Shown here: piece by piece, positions 26,474 through 36,191 of the stretch
How the letters are laid out: each line of letters begins with the position of its first letter
Position numbering within the stretch: the stretch's first letter is position 1
Source: an uncultured Alphaproteobacteria bacterium
Lineage (GTDB): Bacteria > Pseudomonadota > Alphaproteobacteria > Thalassobaculales > Thalassobaculaceae
Length of the DNA: 50,922 bases
Assembly: GCA_902578675.1 (NCBI GenBank)
Contig: CACHDV010000002.1
Coordinates: 1-50,922, forward strand
Reading direction: 5' to 3'
Program-made: the position numbers and the translations under genes
The notes under the pieces: generated by a model
Told to the model about the DNA's origin: nothing
The model's input: only the letters and a program-made list of their open reading frames with translations
Database searches by the model: none

Positions 26474-26478
26474 ACAAG

Positions 26479-27138
26479 ATGAGTCGAGCAAAGGAAATTA
26501 TTGTTATAAACCCCAATAGTAATGAGCATGTCACAAGCTCAATGGACACAGCTTTAGAACCATTGCGATTAGCCAACGGACCAATAATCAAAAGTGTAAC
26601 CAATTTAGATGGACCGCCAGGTATAGAATCGCAACAGGATGCAGATACTGCAGCTCTTCAGATTATAAACATCATTGAGCGAAATAATAGTGCTGATGCA
26701 TTTGTAATAGCATGTTTTTCAGACCCCGGCATTTATGCGGCACGGGAAGTAACTAATAAACCAGTATTTGGTATTGCTGAAAGTGGCATTCTTACTGCGT
26801 TATCACTAGGTTCTTCGTTTGGTATACTAGCGATCTTGGATACGTCTGTTCCCAGACACGTACGATATATAAGGTCATTGGGGCTGGAAAAACGGTTTGC
26901 CGGAGACCTGGCTATAGGACTGGGGGTAGCTGAGTTGAGTGATGAAAAGAAGACCTTTCACAGGCTCCTGGAAGTTGGAAGAAAGTTAAGGGATAATCAC
27001 GAATCATCGGTATTAATACTGGGGTGTGCGGGTATGGCACGCTACAGACATGATTTACAAGAGAGCCTTGGAATACCAGTTGTAGATCCTTCGCAAGCCG
27101 CCGTTTCAATGGCTGTCTCTGCTGTTCTTTTAAATTAG
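26479..27138 (+). CDS. Asp/Glu/hydantoin racemase-family protein
   Basis: A 219-residue protein of the aspartate/glutamate/hydantoin racemase superfamily. The N-terminal INPNSNEHVTSSMD is the family phosphate-like turn. The two catalytic Cys are in ACFSDPG (about residue 80) and LGCAGMARYR (about residue 180), as needed for two-base racemization. Family members racemize hydantoins, allantoin or amino acids. It follows pepN by five bases, so a role in amino-acid or hydantoin turnover is plausible. It ends 17 bases from the convergent helicase gene. Confidence 0.85.
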   Translation: MSRAKEIIVINPNSNEHVTSSMDTALEPLRLANGPIIKSVTNLDGPPGIESQQDADTAALQIINIIERNNSADAFVIACFSDPGIYAAREVTNKPVFGIAESGILTALSLGSSFGILAILDTSVPRHVRYIRSLGLEKRFAGDLAIGLGVAELSDEKKTFHRLLEVGRKLRDNHESSVLILGCAGMARYRHDLQESLGIPVVDPSQAAVSMAVSAVLLN

Positions 27139-27155
27139 TAATCTATTTCTCTAAA

Positions 27156-28484
27156 CTAGCGGCGTAAAAGAAAAGCGGGGACATGGTCACCCATACCAAT
27201 CGTTGGTTCATTTGTAGGAACTGGCGGAGGGACTCGTTCGCCATAACGATTGTTTTCAGAACTAAGATTCTTTTTTGAAACACCGTTTTTAGTGTTTTTT
27301 GTTTTACCTCTGCGCACTGGTGTACGCCGTTGCTTTTCTATGCTGGTTTGGGACGTTTTCTGTTTTTCATGATCGTTGAGTGTTTCTATTGGTTTCTTAA
27401 TTAAGGCTGTAATGGCTTCTATATATTTTTCATCTTCGGAGGTGACAAAAGTGAATGCTTTCCCCTTTTTTCCGGCTCTTCCGGTCCGTCCAATTCTATG
27501 AACATAATCTTCAGCATTGCTCGGAACATCAAAATTAACTACGTGGCTTAAATCCGCTATATCGAGGCCACGTGCGGCTACATCACTGGCGATAAGCAGT
27601 TGTATATCTCCTGACTTAAATCTATTTAGCGTAGATGTTCTGGAGCTTTGGGGTAGGTCCCCGTGAAGTTCCGCCGCGTTAAAACCATGTTTTAAAAGAG
27701 AACGATATAAAATTCCAATATCTCTTTTTCTATTACAGAATATTACAGCGTTAGAAACCTCTTCGTTAGCGAGCAGCTCACGTAATATCGAGCGTTTATT
27801 TCTCTGTTCAGTAAAAACTAATCTTTGTATGACAGTTTCAGCGGCTGAAGACGGGGGCGCTACGGAAATTTCTTTTGGATTGACTAGAAAACTATTAGCA
27901 ATTTTTCGGATACTTTTGTCTAACGTAGCGGAAAAAAATAAGGTTTGACGTTTTTTAGGGAGAAGGGAAACGATACGATCAACATCAGGTATAAAGCCCA
28001 TATCGAGCATTCTATCTGCTTCATCGATCACTAAAATTTTCACATCATTGAGCAAGATTTTTCCGCGTTCAAAATGATCAAGGAGTCGTCCTGGTGTAGC
28101 TATCAAGACATCTACGCCCTTATCTAATGCTTGCAATTGACTGGTCATCGTTACCCCACCGATGAGCAGTGCCATTGATAGTGCGTTGTTTTTCCCGTAG
28201 GTCTGGAAATTATCTGAAACTTGTGCTGCTAATTCTCTCGTTGGACATAGGATTAGCGACCGAGGCATTCGAGCTTTTGCTCTGCCCGCACTTAAAATGT
28301 CAATCATGGGTAGGGTAAAAGAAGCGGTTTTTCCTGTCCCTGTCTGAGCGCATCCGAGGATGTCGCTCCCCATGAACACAGCCGGTATGGCTTGCTGTTG
28401 TATCGGGGTTGGTTTGGAATATCCTGCGTCCGCAACTGAAGAGAGTAGTTGCTCACTTAAACCGAGTTCGTCAAAGCCTAAGAT
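27156..28484 (-). CDS. DEAD-box RNA helicase, apparent ATC start
   Basis: About 442 residues. Motifs in order: Q motif (GFDELGLSEQ ... AGYSKPTPIQ), I AQTGTGKT, Ia PTRELA, Ib TPGR, II DEAD, III SAT, then the helicase C domain with ARGLDIADL and HRIGRTGRAGK, and a basic tail (RRTPVRRGKTKNTKN). The first conventional start (GTG at 28379) lies inside the protein and would remove the whole Q motif. The open frame continues upstream to a TGA near 28520 with no ATG, GTG, TTG or CTG. ATC at 28484 is nine bases after AAGGGAG and begins ML-GFDELGL, exactly where this family normally starts. An assembly error is the alternative. Confidence 0.9.
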   Translation of the reverse strand: MLGFDELGLSEQLLSSVADAGYSKPTPIQQQAIPAVFMGSDILGCAQTGTGKTASFTLPMIDILSAGRAKARMPRSLILCPTRELAAQVSDNFQTYGKNNALSMALLIGGVTMTSQLQALDKGVDVLIATPGRLLDHFERGKILLNDVKILVIDEADRMLDMGFIPDVDRIVSLLPKKRQTLFFSATLDKSIRKIANSFLVNPKEISVAPPSSAAETVIQRLVFTEQRNKRSILRELLANEEVSNAVIFCNRKRDIGILYRSLLKHGFNAAELHGDLPQSSRTSTLNRFKSGDIQLLIASDVAARGLDIADLSHVVNFDVPSNAEDYVHRIGRTGRAGKKGKAFTFVTSEDEKYIEAITALIKKPIETLNDHEKQKTSQTSIEKQRRTPVRRGKTKNTKNGVSKKNLSSENNRYGERVPPPVPTNEPTIGMGDHVPAFLLRR

Positions 28485-28650
28485 GTTAAACGGCTCCCTT
28501 TGTAAACGTTTAAGCGATCACTTAAAGCTTTCGGCCTCTGAAGTCAATTGAGATCATTATTTATATGTTCGCAATTAGTCAGGTGTGATAATTTTGCACC
28601 ACAAGTTTATTTTTTAATAAATTTATTCAAAATGATGTAAATGCAACCAT

Positions 28651-29952
28651 TCAACGCTCTGTTATCGGGACATAATCACGCTTAGTGGGGCCCGTGTAAA
28701 GCTGTCGCGGTCGACCTATTTTTTGTTTGGGGTCCTCAACCATTTCTTTCCATTGCGCTATCCAGCCGGTTGTTCGCGCAACTGCAAATAAAACTGTGAA
28801 CATACTTGATGGGAAACCCATTGCTTTTAAGATTATTCCAGAATAGAAATCTACATTTGGATACAAATTACGTTCCACGAAATACTCATCCTCACGGGCT
28901 ATTTTTTCTAATTCCATAGCCAGTTCTAAGAGTGGATCATTGATCCCTAAATCGTCTAATACTTCGTGACAACTTTGCATCATTACTGTTGCTCTTGGAT
29001 CATAGTTCTTATAAACACGGTGACCAAATCCCATTAGACGGAAGGGATCATCTTTATCTTTTGCTTTTTTTACATATTCACCGACTCGAGATTTGTCCCC
29101 AATTTCGTTTAGCATGTTTAAAACCGCCTCATTTGCCCCTCCATGGGCGGGACCCCATAGTGACGCTATCCCAGCGGCTATACAAGCAAATGGGTTGGCT
29201 CCGGAAGAACCGGCGAGCCTAACGGTGGAGGTTGAAGCATTTTGCTCGTGGTCAGCATGCAATATTAAAAGACGATCCATTGCTCGAGCGAGCACTGGGT
29301 TTATATCGTATTCTTCAGAAGGAACACCAAATAACATTTGGAGAAAATTTTCAGCATAAGTCAGTTTGTTTTGAGGAAAATTAAAAGGCTGTCCAAGAGA
29401 ATATTTGAAGGCCATGGCTGCTATTGTTGGTACTTTTGCAATCAAGCGGTAAGAAGCAACCATTCTAGCGTGTGAGTCTGCTATATCTGTTGAGTCATGA
29501 TAAAAAGAGGAGAGTGCACCTACAACACCGCACATTATGGCCATTGGGTGAGCGTCGCGTCTAAATCCCCTGTAAAAATTCATCAATTGATCATGAAGCA
29601 TTGTGTGGTAGGTGATAGCGCTGACGAATTTTTCGGATTCCTGTTTATTAGGTAAATCTCCATATAAAAGCAGGTGCGCAACTTCTAAAAAATTACTATG
29701 CTCCGCCAATTGCTCGATCGGGTAACCGCGATGTAACAAAATACCCTTATCTCCGTCTATATACGTCAGCGCGGACTCACATGATCCTGTCGAGGTATAT
29801 CCAGGATCGAAGGTGAAGTGATCTGTTTCTCCATAGAGAGTTCTCACATCAATTACACTTGGCCCAGTGGTGCCATCAATAACTGGAAGTGTATATTTAT
29901 CACCGGTTTTATCGTTTATAAGTGTGAACGTTCCCGAGTTTTTCTCGTTCAT
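28651..29952 (-). CDS. gltA: Citrate synthase (type II, hexameric)
   Basis: A 433-residue TCA-cycle enzyme condensing acetyl-CoA with oxaloacetate. Signatures include the N-terminal beta region ([18 protein letters not shown]), [49 protein letters not shown] with the catalytic His, [13 protein letters not shown], and the Asp in [10 protein letters not shown]. Length fits the NADH-sensitive Gram-negative type. Upstream AAGGAAAAAAGGA is a clear ribosome-binding site. It is followed downstream by A/T-rich sequence without a strong terminator hairpin. Neighbour gltX is the conserved partner in alphaproteobacteria. Confidence 0.97.
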   Translation of the reverse strand: MNEKNSGTFTLINDKTGDKYTLPVIDGTTGPSVIDVRTLYGETDHFTFDPGYTSTGSCESALTYIDGDKGILLHRGYPIEQLAEHSNFLEVAHLLLYGDLPNKQESEKFVSAITYHTMLHDQLMNFYRGFRRDAHPMAIMCGVVGALSSFYHDSTDIADSHARMVASYRLIAKVPTIAAMAFKYSLGQPFNFPQNKLTYAENFLQMLFGVPSEEYDINPVLARAMDRLLILHADHEQNASTSTVRLAGSSGANPFACIAAGIASLWGPAHGGANEAVLNMLNEIGDKSRVGEYVKKAKDKDDPFRLMGFGHRVYKNYDPRATVMMQSCHEVLDDLGINDPLLELAMELEKIAREDEYFVERNLYPNVDFYSGIILKAMGFPSSMFTVLFAVARTTGWIAQWKEMVEDPKQKIGRPRQLYTGPTKRDYVPITER

Positions 29953-30040
29953 TCCTTTTTTCCTTCTTTTACTAACCGTTTACTCTGCTAAAACCCTCAG
30001 AAAGGTAATCCAATCTACATTGTAACTTCGAAAATCTATT

Positions 30041-31438
30041 TCAGCAAACTGCCTCAATTCTTTGCAAAACTTCATCCTTCCCAAGAATTTCAATTACCTC
30101 AAAAATATCTGGTGACGATGTGGTGCCGGTAAGAGCCGCCCGCAGTGGCTGAGCGACTAAACCGAATTTGATATCACGACACGTTACAAAGTTCTTGAGG
30201 GTTTCTTCGATTTCTGTTTTGTTCCAATTTGTCAGTTCATTAAATGGTTTTAAAAGACCCCCAATCAACTGTCGAGCATCTTTGCTCAAAATACTATCAG
30301 CTTTCTCATCCATGTTTATTGAAGGACTAACTATATATATCATGGCGCTGGCTGCTAGTTCATTGATATTCTTAGCGCGCAGTTTTAGTCCACTTAAACC
30401 CCTATTCAGTCGTTCTAATTTGATTGGATCTAAAGTTACATTTAGGTTTTTTAAAAGATGAGTTTCAAGCAAATGTAATAGACGCGCCTCGCTCATTTCT
30501 CTCATGTATTTCGAATTTATATTGTCTAACTTTTTTATATCAAATCGAGAAGGGGATTTACCTACCGCGCCTATTTCAAATAAGGCTATCGCTTGCTCTC
30601 TTGTTATAATTTCTTCATTCTCGTGACCCCACCCAAGTCTCAAAAGGTAGTTGCACAAAGCTTCGGGAAGGTATCCTTGATCTTTATAGGCATCAATCCC
30701 AAGTGCACCATGCCTTTTTGATAGTTTCGTGCCGTCCTGCCCATGAATCAAAGGTATATGAGCAAACTTCGGAGTTGGCCAATCCATGGCAGCATAAATT
30801 TGGTATTGTCTAAATGCATTGTTGAGGTGATCGTCGCCCCGAATAACATGCGAAATCTCCATGTCATGGTCGTCAACAACGACTGAAAGCATATATGTGG
30901 GCGTACCGTCTGCACGTAAAATTACAAAATCATCCAATTGTTCATTTTTTACCTCTACACGACCTTGTACAAGATCATCTATCATTGTCGAACCTTTTAA
31001 TGGGCTCTTTAGACGCACAACTGGATTAACGTTAGGTGGTGCCGTAATAGGGTCTTTTTCTCGCCATCTTCGATCGTATAAAACAGTTTTACCTTCACGT
31101 CGAGCTAGGGCGCGCATTTCCTCTAATTCATGAGCTGAGCAATAACACTTGTAGGCTTTTCCTTGTTCGAGGAGTGTGTTTACAATCTGCTTATGTCGTT
31201 CTTGCCGTGAATACTGAAATACTGGTTGCTCATCACCTGAAAGTTCTAGCCAGTCAAGTCCATTTATTATCGTTCCAACCGCCTCTTCTGTAGAACGCTC
31301 ACGATCTGTATCTTCGATGCGAAGGACATATTTTCCATTATTGCTTCGCGCAAAGAGATAGTTGAATAAAGCGGTTCTCGCGCCTCCAATATGCAGGAAA
31401 CCGGTTGGTGATGGTGCAAAGCGGGTTATTACGGTCAT
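30041..31438 (-). CDS. gltX: Glutamyl-tRNA synthetase
   Basis: About 465 residues, class I aminoacyl-tRNA synthetase. The HIGH motif is in FAPSPTGFLHIGGARTALF and the KMSKS equivalent is GTKLSKRHGA. A Cys-rich insert (CYCSAHELE) contributes to the zinc-like region. The start is ATG 31438 (MTVITRFAPSPTG) with an AGAAGAGAAG stretch upstream; the longer frame to 31477 adds 13 residues absent from the family. Whether it discriminates tRNA-Glu from tRNA-Gln cannot be told; many alphaproteobacteria use GatCAB. Confidence 0.96.
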   Translation of the reverse strand: MTVITRFAPSPTGFLHIGGARTALFNYLFARSNNGKYVLRIEDTDRERSTEEAVGTIINGLDWLELSGDEQPVFQYSRQERHKQIVNTLLEQGKAYKCYCSAHELEEMRALARREGKTVLYDRRWREKDPITAPPNVNPVVRLKSPLKGSTMIDDLVQGRVEVKNEQLDDFVILRADGTPTYMLSVVVDDHDMEISHVIRGDDHLNNAFRQYQIYAAMDWPTPKFAHIPLIHGQDGTKLSKRHGALGIDAYKDQGYLPEALCNYLLRLGWGHENEEIITREQAIALFEIGAVGKSPSRFDIKKLDNINSKYMREMSEARLLHLLETHLLKNLNVTLDPIKLERLNRGLSGLKLRAKNINELAASAMIYIVSPSINMDEKADSILSKDARQLIGGLLKPFNELTNWNKTEIEETLKNFVTCRDIKFGLVAQPLRAALTGTTSSPDIFEVIEILGKDEVLQRIEAVC

Positions 31439-31688
31439 ACTTATCTTCTCTTCTTTGCTATACTTTGCACTAGCCAATTGCCATTTCTATTGAAGTGTTA
31501 TTCACTTAGTTAAGATTTTATAAGTTTATTATTATCTATACAAATCTAGAGCCTTTTTGTGAATAGGATACCTCTATAAATAAAATTTCCGAGGCGCTTC
31601 TAATTTTCCAATCTCAACAAAGAATATTGTTAGTTGCGCTGCTTATTTTGCAGCAGGACGACCGATACAAGTCGGTATCTTGCTTTGA

Positions 31689-32402
31689 CTAGTTATATTT
31701 TCTTATGATGCCAACTAGTTTGCCTTGTAGCTTAACTTGATCTGGACCAAAGATTCTGGTCTCATATTGTGGATTTGCGGGTTCAAGTGCTATAGAATCG
31801 TTCCTTTTTCTTAACTTTTTCAGTGTTACTTCTTCATTTTCTACTAAAGCCACGACTATTGTACCATTTTCCGCGTTTTCACATTTTTTGATGATAGCGG
31901 TGTCACCATCAAATATACCCGCCTCCACCATAGAGTCTCCCTCCACCTGCAGAGCGTAGTGATCACCTTGTCCTATAAGGCTATTGGGGACCGCAATGTT
32001 CTGGGATGAGTCATTAATTGCTTCAATAGGATTACCGGCAGCAATTTTACCATAGAGGGGCAAAGCTATTATTTGATGGTCTTCATTACTTTCAGATCTG
32101 ATTGCTCGGGGGAAGTTTCCCGGAATCACGTTGGGCGAAAATTGTCTGTGCGGCAAAATTCCGGTGCCGCTTTTTAAACTTGGTTCTATCGTGGTTGTTT
32201 TGATTATCTCTATTGCTCTTGCTCTATTTGGCAACCGTCTTATGAAGCCTCTTTCTTCAAGAGCCGAAACTAACCTATGTATCCCAGACTTAGACTTAAG
32301 GTTTAATGCATCTTTCATCTCGTCAAAGGAGGGTGGCACATCATTTTTTTTAAGATGGTTCTTTAAAAAAGTTAATAATTCTAGCTGTTTCTTAGTAAGC
32401 AT
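31689..32402 (-). CDS. lexA: LexA repressor
   Basis: About 237 residues; SOS repressor and self-cleaving protease. The winged-helix DNA-binding domain starts [16 protein letters not shown] and contains the recognition region [23 protein letters not shown]. The linker holds the Ala-Gly cleavage site in [10 protein letters not shown]. The catalytic Ser is in [11 protein letters not shown] and the Lys in [19 protein letters not shown] 32402 is chosen because the family begins M-L-T-[KR]-[KR]-Q. An SOS box lies in its own promoter. Confidence 0.97.
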   Translation of the reverse strand: MLTKKQLELLTFLKNHLKKNDVPPSFDEMKDALNLKSKSGIHRLVSALEERGFIRRLPNRARAIEIIKTTTIEPSLKSGTGILPHRQFSPNVIPGNFPRAIRSESNEDHQIIALPLYGKIAAGNPIEAINDSSQNIAVPNSLIGQGDHYALQVEGDSMVEAGIFDGDTAIIKKCENAENGTIVVALVENEEVTLKKLRKRNDSIALEPANPQYETRIFGPDQVKLQGKLVGIIRKYN

Positions 32403-32450
32403 GTCTAATACCTCTACGCGAGGGAACAAATCATAAACAAAATTATTTTT

Positions 32451-32479
32451 GTTCTACTTTAGTTCTATGTCCTTGTCAA
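32451..32479 (-). promoter_or_regulatory. lexA promoter with embedded LexA (SOS) box
   Basis: On the plus strand 32451-32465 reads GTTC, seven bases, GTTC: a perfect match to the alphaproteobacterial LexA operator. On the minus strand TTGACA (32479-32474) and TAGAAC (32456-32451) form a sigma-70 promoter with 17-base spacing. The operator therefore covers the -10 element and part of the spacer, so LexA binding would block its own transcription. Confidence 0.85.
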
Positions 32480-32526
32480 TCAATAGGCGCTGCAAACGAG
32501 GAAAAGTAGCCTTCTTTCAGTAAATG

Positions 32527-33573
32527 TTAAACATCCAGATTGTAAAAGTTTTTTGCGGTATCGTGAAATAGGAAACGTTTTTCAGTAGGCGAAGCATCCA
32601 ATACTATTCTTTTAAATGTATTCCAGTAAACAGCGTAGGAAGACGTTACTTTATCAACAGGGAAATTACTTTCGAACATACAACGCTCGGGACCAAAAGC
32701 GTCTATGGTTGTCTCGAAGAATGGTTTCCATTCGTTTGCTAGCTCATCGGAGCTTGGCGGGAATTGCCGATTTTCGAATTGATAGCCATTCAGAACCATC
32801 CCCAAGCCTCCCAACTTAACATATACGTTTGATCTTTTTGATAAATTCAAAATCGATTGTTTCCAAGATGCGAAAACTTCGGCCCTTTTATTCGCGTAAG
32901 GTCCTATGCCTATTGGGCCTCCAAAATGGTTGAGCACGATATTTTGATTTGGGAAGGCGTCTGCGAGCATGCTAACGTCGTTAATTTGAGTATGATAAAG
33001 CCACGCATCAAACGAGAGGCTATAATCAGCTAGTTTTGCGAATCCTTCCCTAAATTTTTTATTTTTATACAACTCAGGAGGTGGATTGGTGTGACTGTTA
33101 TTTATAACTTCACTTTCGTTGAACCCAGCACCGTATCTTACACCTTTAAATCGTCCTCCTCCCACGTTGACCTGCGCTTCTAAAACCTCAGATACTGAAG
33201 CGCCCAATGTCAAATCAGCAAAACCAACAATCCCAGCACAAATTTTTGATTTTCCGTATTTTCCACTTGCGCTCATTGCTGCAATGCCGTTAACAAACTC
33301 GGTCTCACCGATTGACCGCATTTCTATTGGCCCACGTGACCGATACATAGCCGCGCATTCAAGAAACACGGTGGCCACAATGTTGTGGCCTGAACCTATA
33401 TCTTCTAATAACTCATCTAGTAAATATCTATTTCCCTTCATGTCCCAAAGGTGATGGTGTGGGTCGATTATTGGTATTTCTGGCTCAATTATTTCTTCTT
33501 TTATTTGAGACAACCAGTCGGCTTTAGGTGAAGGAATACGTTTTTCTAATAATTGCGATCCATCTTGATGCAC
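32527..33573 (-). CDS. Amidohydrolase family protein (Amidohydro_2, TIM-barrel hydrolase)
   Basis: About 348 residues of the metal-dependent hydrolase superfamily. PIIDPHHHLWDM near the N-terminus carries the first metal-binding histidines. Further elements are NIVLNHFGGPIGI with the third His, and CMFESNFPVDK near the C-terminus with the catalytic Asp. This pattern matches Amidohydro_2 proteins such as sugar lactonases and 2-pyrone-4,6-dicarboxylate hydrolase relatives. The start is GTG 33573, because GGAGG lies exactly six bases upstream; the longer frame to 33609 would swallow that site. It sits between moeA and lexA, which are usually adjacent, so it is probably a later insertion. Substrate unknown. 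Confidence 0.82.
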   Translation of the reverse strand: MHQDGSQLLEKRIPSPKADWLSQIKEEIIEPEIPIIDPHHHLWDMKGNRYLLDELLEDIGSGHNIVATVFLECAAMYRSRGPIEMRSIGETEFVNGIAAMSASGKYGKSKICAGIVGFADLTLGASVSEVLEAQVNVGGGRFKGVRYGAGFNESEVINNSHTNPPPELYKNKKFREGFAKLADYSLSFDAWLYHTQINDVSMLADAFPNQNIVLNHFGGPIGIGPYANKRAEVFASWKQSILNLSKRSNVYVKLGGLGMVLNGYQFENRQFPPSSDELANEWKPFFETTIDAFGPERCMFESNFPVDKVTSSYAVYWNTFKRIVLDASPTEKRFLFHDTAKNFYNLDV

Positions 33574-33665
33574 TGGAAACCTCCAAATTATGCTAATTTT
33601 ATAAGACAATTATTTTGCGAATACTTATCCTAAAAGTTGTCTGCTTTTTAATGAGGTAGAAAACT

Positions 33666-34910
33666 CTATAAACACGTATCAAGTTTAATTATTTTTACTA
33701 AATCACCCTTTTTTCTTTTTTTATCAAATGGTTTTCTAACAATTAAACAATTAGCTTTCGCAAGTGAAGCCATCATAGAGCTATCTTGTTTGGCAAAAGG
33801 CTCAACAAATTGGTCTCCTGACTTGGTCTTAAAAACAAAGGACCTGAGATAATCTTGTCTTTCATCATTGTCGGGTAAGCTATAAGCGAGTGTGGCAAAT
33901 TCGACTTCCTGTTTGATTTCTAAACCTAACATGGTTTCAATTGCAGGTTTTAGAAAAATTAAACCACAAATCATTGTTGAAACTGGGTTGCCTGGTAACC
34001 CAATAAAGGGTTTCTTTTGCAACTTGCCAAAAATAAGAGGTTTACCCGGTCGCATAGCAATTTTCCAAAAGTTTAATTTGAGGGCGTTTTTGCCAAATTT
34101 CTGGGCGCTAAGTGCTTCCTGTATCAAGTCATGTTTTCCTACAGAGGCGCCACCTGTAGTCACCAATAGGTCGGATCCTTCCGCTTCTTTTGCCAGTAAC
34201 CCAATCGCATCTGTATCATCTGGTGCGACACCAAGAATTTGAACATCAGCCCCAAGAGCCGTCAGAAAGGCGTGCAGCGTGTAACTATTGGAGCTTACAA
34301 TTTGGTTTTTCGAAGTGAGTTCTCCAGGTCGAACAATCTCATCACCAGTGGCGATAATTGCTATACGAGGGCGACGTCTTACCAAGATCCATGGTACATT
34401 CATGGCTGCTGCCAATCCGATATCTCGCGAAGTAAGCCTTTTATTTTTTGGAATGCCAACGTCACCAGTTTTAAAATCTAGGCCTGCTTTTCGGATGTAA
34501 ATTCCTCTTTTTGCACCTTTTAAAACGGTAATTTCTGATCCATAAGTTTCTGAGGTGGCAACAACATTTTCCTGTATGACAATTGTGTCAGCCCCTTTAG
34601 GTACGGGGGCACCAGTAAAAATCCTGAGGGCTTCTCCGCTTTTGAGGTGTCCACGAAAATTGCTACCCGCGGGGACGCTTCCAATGCATACGAGTTTTCT
34701 TGGAGACGTCTTTACATCCATACTTTTTACAGCATATCCATCCATAGCCGATACCGCTACAGGAGGTTGGCATCGTCTCGCGCGAACCTCTACAGCAGTC
34801 ACTCTATTTATGGCTGATGTAAGTGAAGTCTCTTCTGTAGAGACAACAGAAATATCTTTAATTATTTTTTCCAGTGCACTTTCAACGGATAATAGAGACT
34901 TATTTTCCAC
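33666..34910 (-). CDS. moeA: Molybdopterin molybdenumtransferase
   Basis: About 414 residues; inserts molybdate into adenylated molybdopterin to form the molybdenum cofactor. MoeA domains are visible: PVAVSAMDGYAV, the GSxPAG motif (CIGSVPAGSNF), GAPVPKGADTIV, the MoCF-binding domain with TTGGASVGKHDL, and FGLPGNPVS-like IGLPGNPVSTM. The start is probably GTG 34910, overlapping the moaC stop by eleven bases; a TTG at 34943 is the longer alternative. It follows moaC in a moaC-moeA pair. Confidence 0.94.
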   Translation of the reverse strand: MENKSLLSVESALEKIIKDISVVSTEETSLTSAINRVTAVEVRARRCQPPVAVSAMDGYAVKSMDVKTSPRKLVCIGSVPAGSNFRGHLKSGEALRIFTGAPVPKGADTIVIQENVVATSETYGSEITVLKGAKRGIYIRKAGLDFKTGDVGIPKNKRLTSRDIGLAAAMNVPWILVRRRPRIAIIATGDEIVRPGELTSKNQIVSSNSYTLHAFLTALGADVQILGVAPDDTDAIGLLAKEAEGSDLLVTTGGASVGKHDLIQEALSAQKFGKNALKLNFWKIAMRPGKPLIFGKLQKKPFIGLPGNPVSTMICGLIFLKPAIETMLGLEIKQEVEFATLAYSLPDNDERQDYLRSFVFKTKSGDQFVEPFAKQDSSMMASLAKANCLIVRKPFDKKRKKGDLVKIIKLDTCL

Positions 34911-35376
34911 GCCACTGCCCCGATTTTCCACCTGTTTTTTCAAGAAGCCTTATATTGTTAATAATTATCCCTTTATCTACAGCCTTACACATATCATAGA
35001 TTGTCAAAGCTGCTATACTGACAGCCGTTAAGGCCTCCATTTCCACCCCTGTTCTCGCATTAATTTTGCACTTGGAGGTTATCTTAATGATGCCAAGTTT
35101 TTCATCGCATCTTAGATCCAACTCGGCTGATGTGAGAGCTAAAGGATGGCACAGCGGAATAAGTTCGGGGGTTTTTTTTGCACCTAAAATACCAGCTAAT
35201 CTTGCCACAGATAACACGTCACCTTTTTTTATGCCTCCTTCCAGAATTAACGCCATTGTCGCTGGATTTACGTGCACATCGCAAGAAGCGACAGCAATCC
35301 TCTCGGTTATTTCTTTACTGGAAACATCAACCATTATGGCGTTTCCCTTACCATCAAAATGATTTAAGTCGGACAT
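34900..35376 (-). CDS. moaC: Cyclic pyranopterin monophosphate synthase accessory protein
   Basis: A 158-residue enzyme of molybdenum-cofactor synthesis, converting the MoaA product to cyclic pyranopterin monophosphate. Motifs include MVDVSSKEITERIAVA, KKTPELIPLCHPLALTS and the active-site region TGVEMEALTAVSIAALTIYDMCK. Length matches the family. The ATG follows the trpC stop by three bases. The trpC-moaC-moeA order is widespread in alphaproteobacteria. MoaA is not in the window. Confidence 0.96.
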   Translation of the reverse strand: MSDLNHFDGKGNAIMVDVSSKEITERIAVASCDVHVNPATMALILEGGIKKGDVLSVARLAGILGAKKTPELIPLCHPLALTSAELDLRCDEKLGIIKITSKCKINARTGVEMEALTAVSIAALTIYDMCKAVDKGIIINNIRLLEKTGGKSGQWRGK

Positions 35377-35379
35377 TTC

Positions 35380-36186
35380 TTACACGTTTTCTTGAGTTGA
35401 TTTCTCTAAAAGTAATTTTGTAGCCTTCTCTACATCTTTCTGTTTCATTATCGATTCCCCGATTAAAAAACATCGTGCTCCTGCACTCGCCATTCTGTGT
35501 AAATCCGCCGGCGTTTGTAACCCACTTTCTGAAATTAAGATTTTTTCGGTGGGCGCAAGAGAAGCAAGTTTTTCTGTCATGCTTATGTCTGTGACCATTG
35601 TTTTTAAATTACGATTATTTACCCCAAGAAGCTTCGTTTTAAGCTTAAGCGCGCGATGAAGTTCTTCTTCATTATGGATTTCAACGAGAACATCCATTCC
35701 TAGCTCAATCGCGCAATCCTCTAAATTTTTAGCTGCATAGTCCTCTAAAGCTGCCATTATAAGTAAAATGCAATCTGCTCCTAGAACTCGTGATTCTATT
35801 ACTTGATAAGTGTCTAGCATAAAATCTTTTCTCAAGACTGGAAGGGATGTAGCCTCTCTAGCTGCAACCAGGAACTCATCGTCTCCTTGAAAGTATGGGA
35901 TATCTGTAAGGACCGATAGGCAGGCAGCTCCCCCTACCTCGTAGGCTTTTGCAAGGTGTACTACGTCGAATTCTCTTCTTATAAGACCTTTACTGGGAGA
36001 TGCTTTTTTTATTTCACCAATAAGTCCGTAACCATGTTTACTTTTTTGCGCTAAGGCTCTTAAAAAACCTCTCTGCTTTGATGCGTTCTTAGTCTCGTTC
36101 AGTAATTGATTTTCTGTTTTTTGTTGTTTGCACTTCTCTATGTGTATGAGTTTTTGCTCGCAAATTTCTAATAAGACGTTTTTCAT
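35380..36186 (-). CDS. trpC: Indole-3-glycerol phosphate synthase
   Basis: A 268-residue TIM-barrel enzyme of tryptophan synthesis. Catalytic and phosphate-binding segments: [14 protein letters not shown] (Lys), [30 protein letters not shown] (Lys), [10 protein letters not shown] (Glu), [10 protein letters not shown], and [12 protein letters not shown]. It is monofunctional, without a fused TrpF. Its start is five bases after the trpD stop. Confidence 0.97.
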   Translation of the reverse strand: MKNVLLEICEQKLIHIEKCKQQKTENQLLNETKNASKQRGFLRALAQKSKHGYGLIGEIKKASPSKGLIRREFDVVHLAKAYEVGGAACLSVLTDIPYFQGDDEFLVAAREATSLPVLRKDFMLDTYQVIESRVLGADCILLIMAALEDYAAKNLEDCAIELGMDVLVEIHNEEELHRALKLKTKLLGVNNRNLKTMVTDISMTEKLASLAPTEKILISESGLQTPADLHRMASAGARCFLIGESIMKQKDVEKATKLLLEKSTQENV

Positions 36187-36191
36187 ATTTC

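Noticed and set aside
28556-28650. A/T-rich palindrome AATAAATTTATT and a GGTG/CACC pair downstream of gltA as a terminator.
   Set aside because: The stems are short and A/T-rich with no convincing GC stem plus T-run.
31620-31690. Hairpin ACCGA...TCGGT and GCTGC...GCAGC after lexA as a terminator or small RNA.
   Set aside because: Stems are only five base pairs and no T-run follows.
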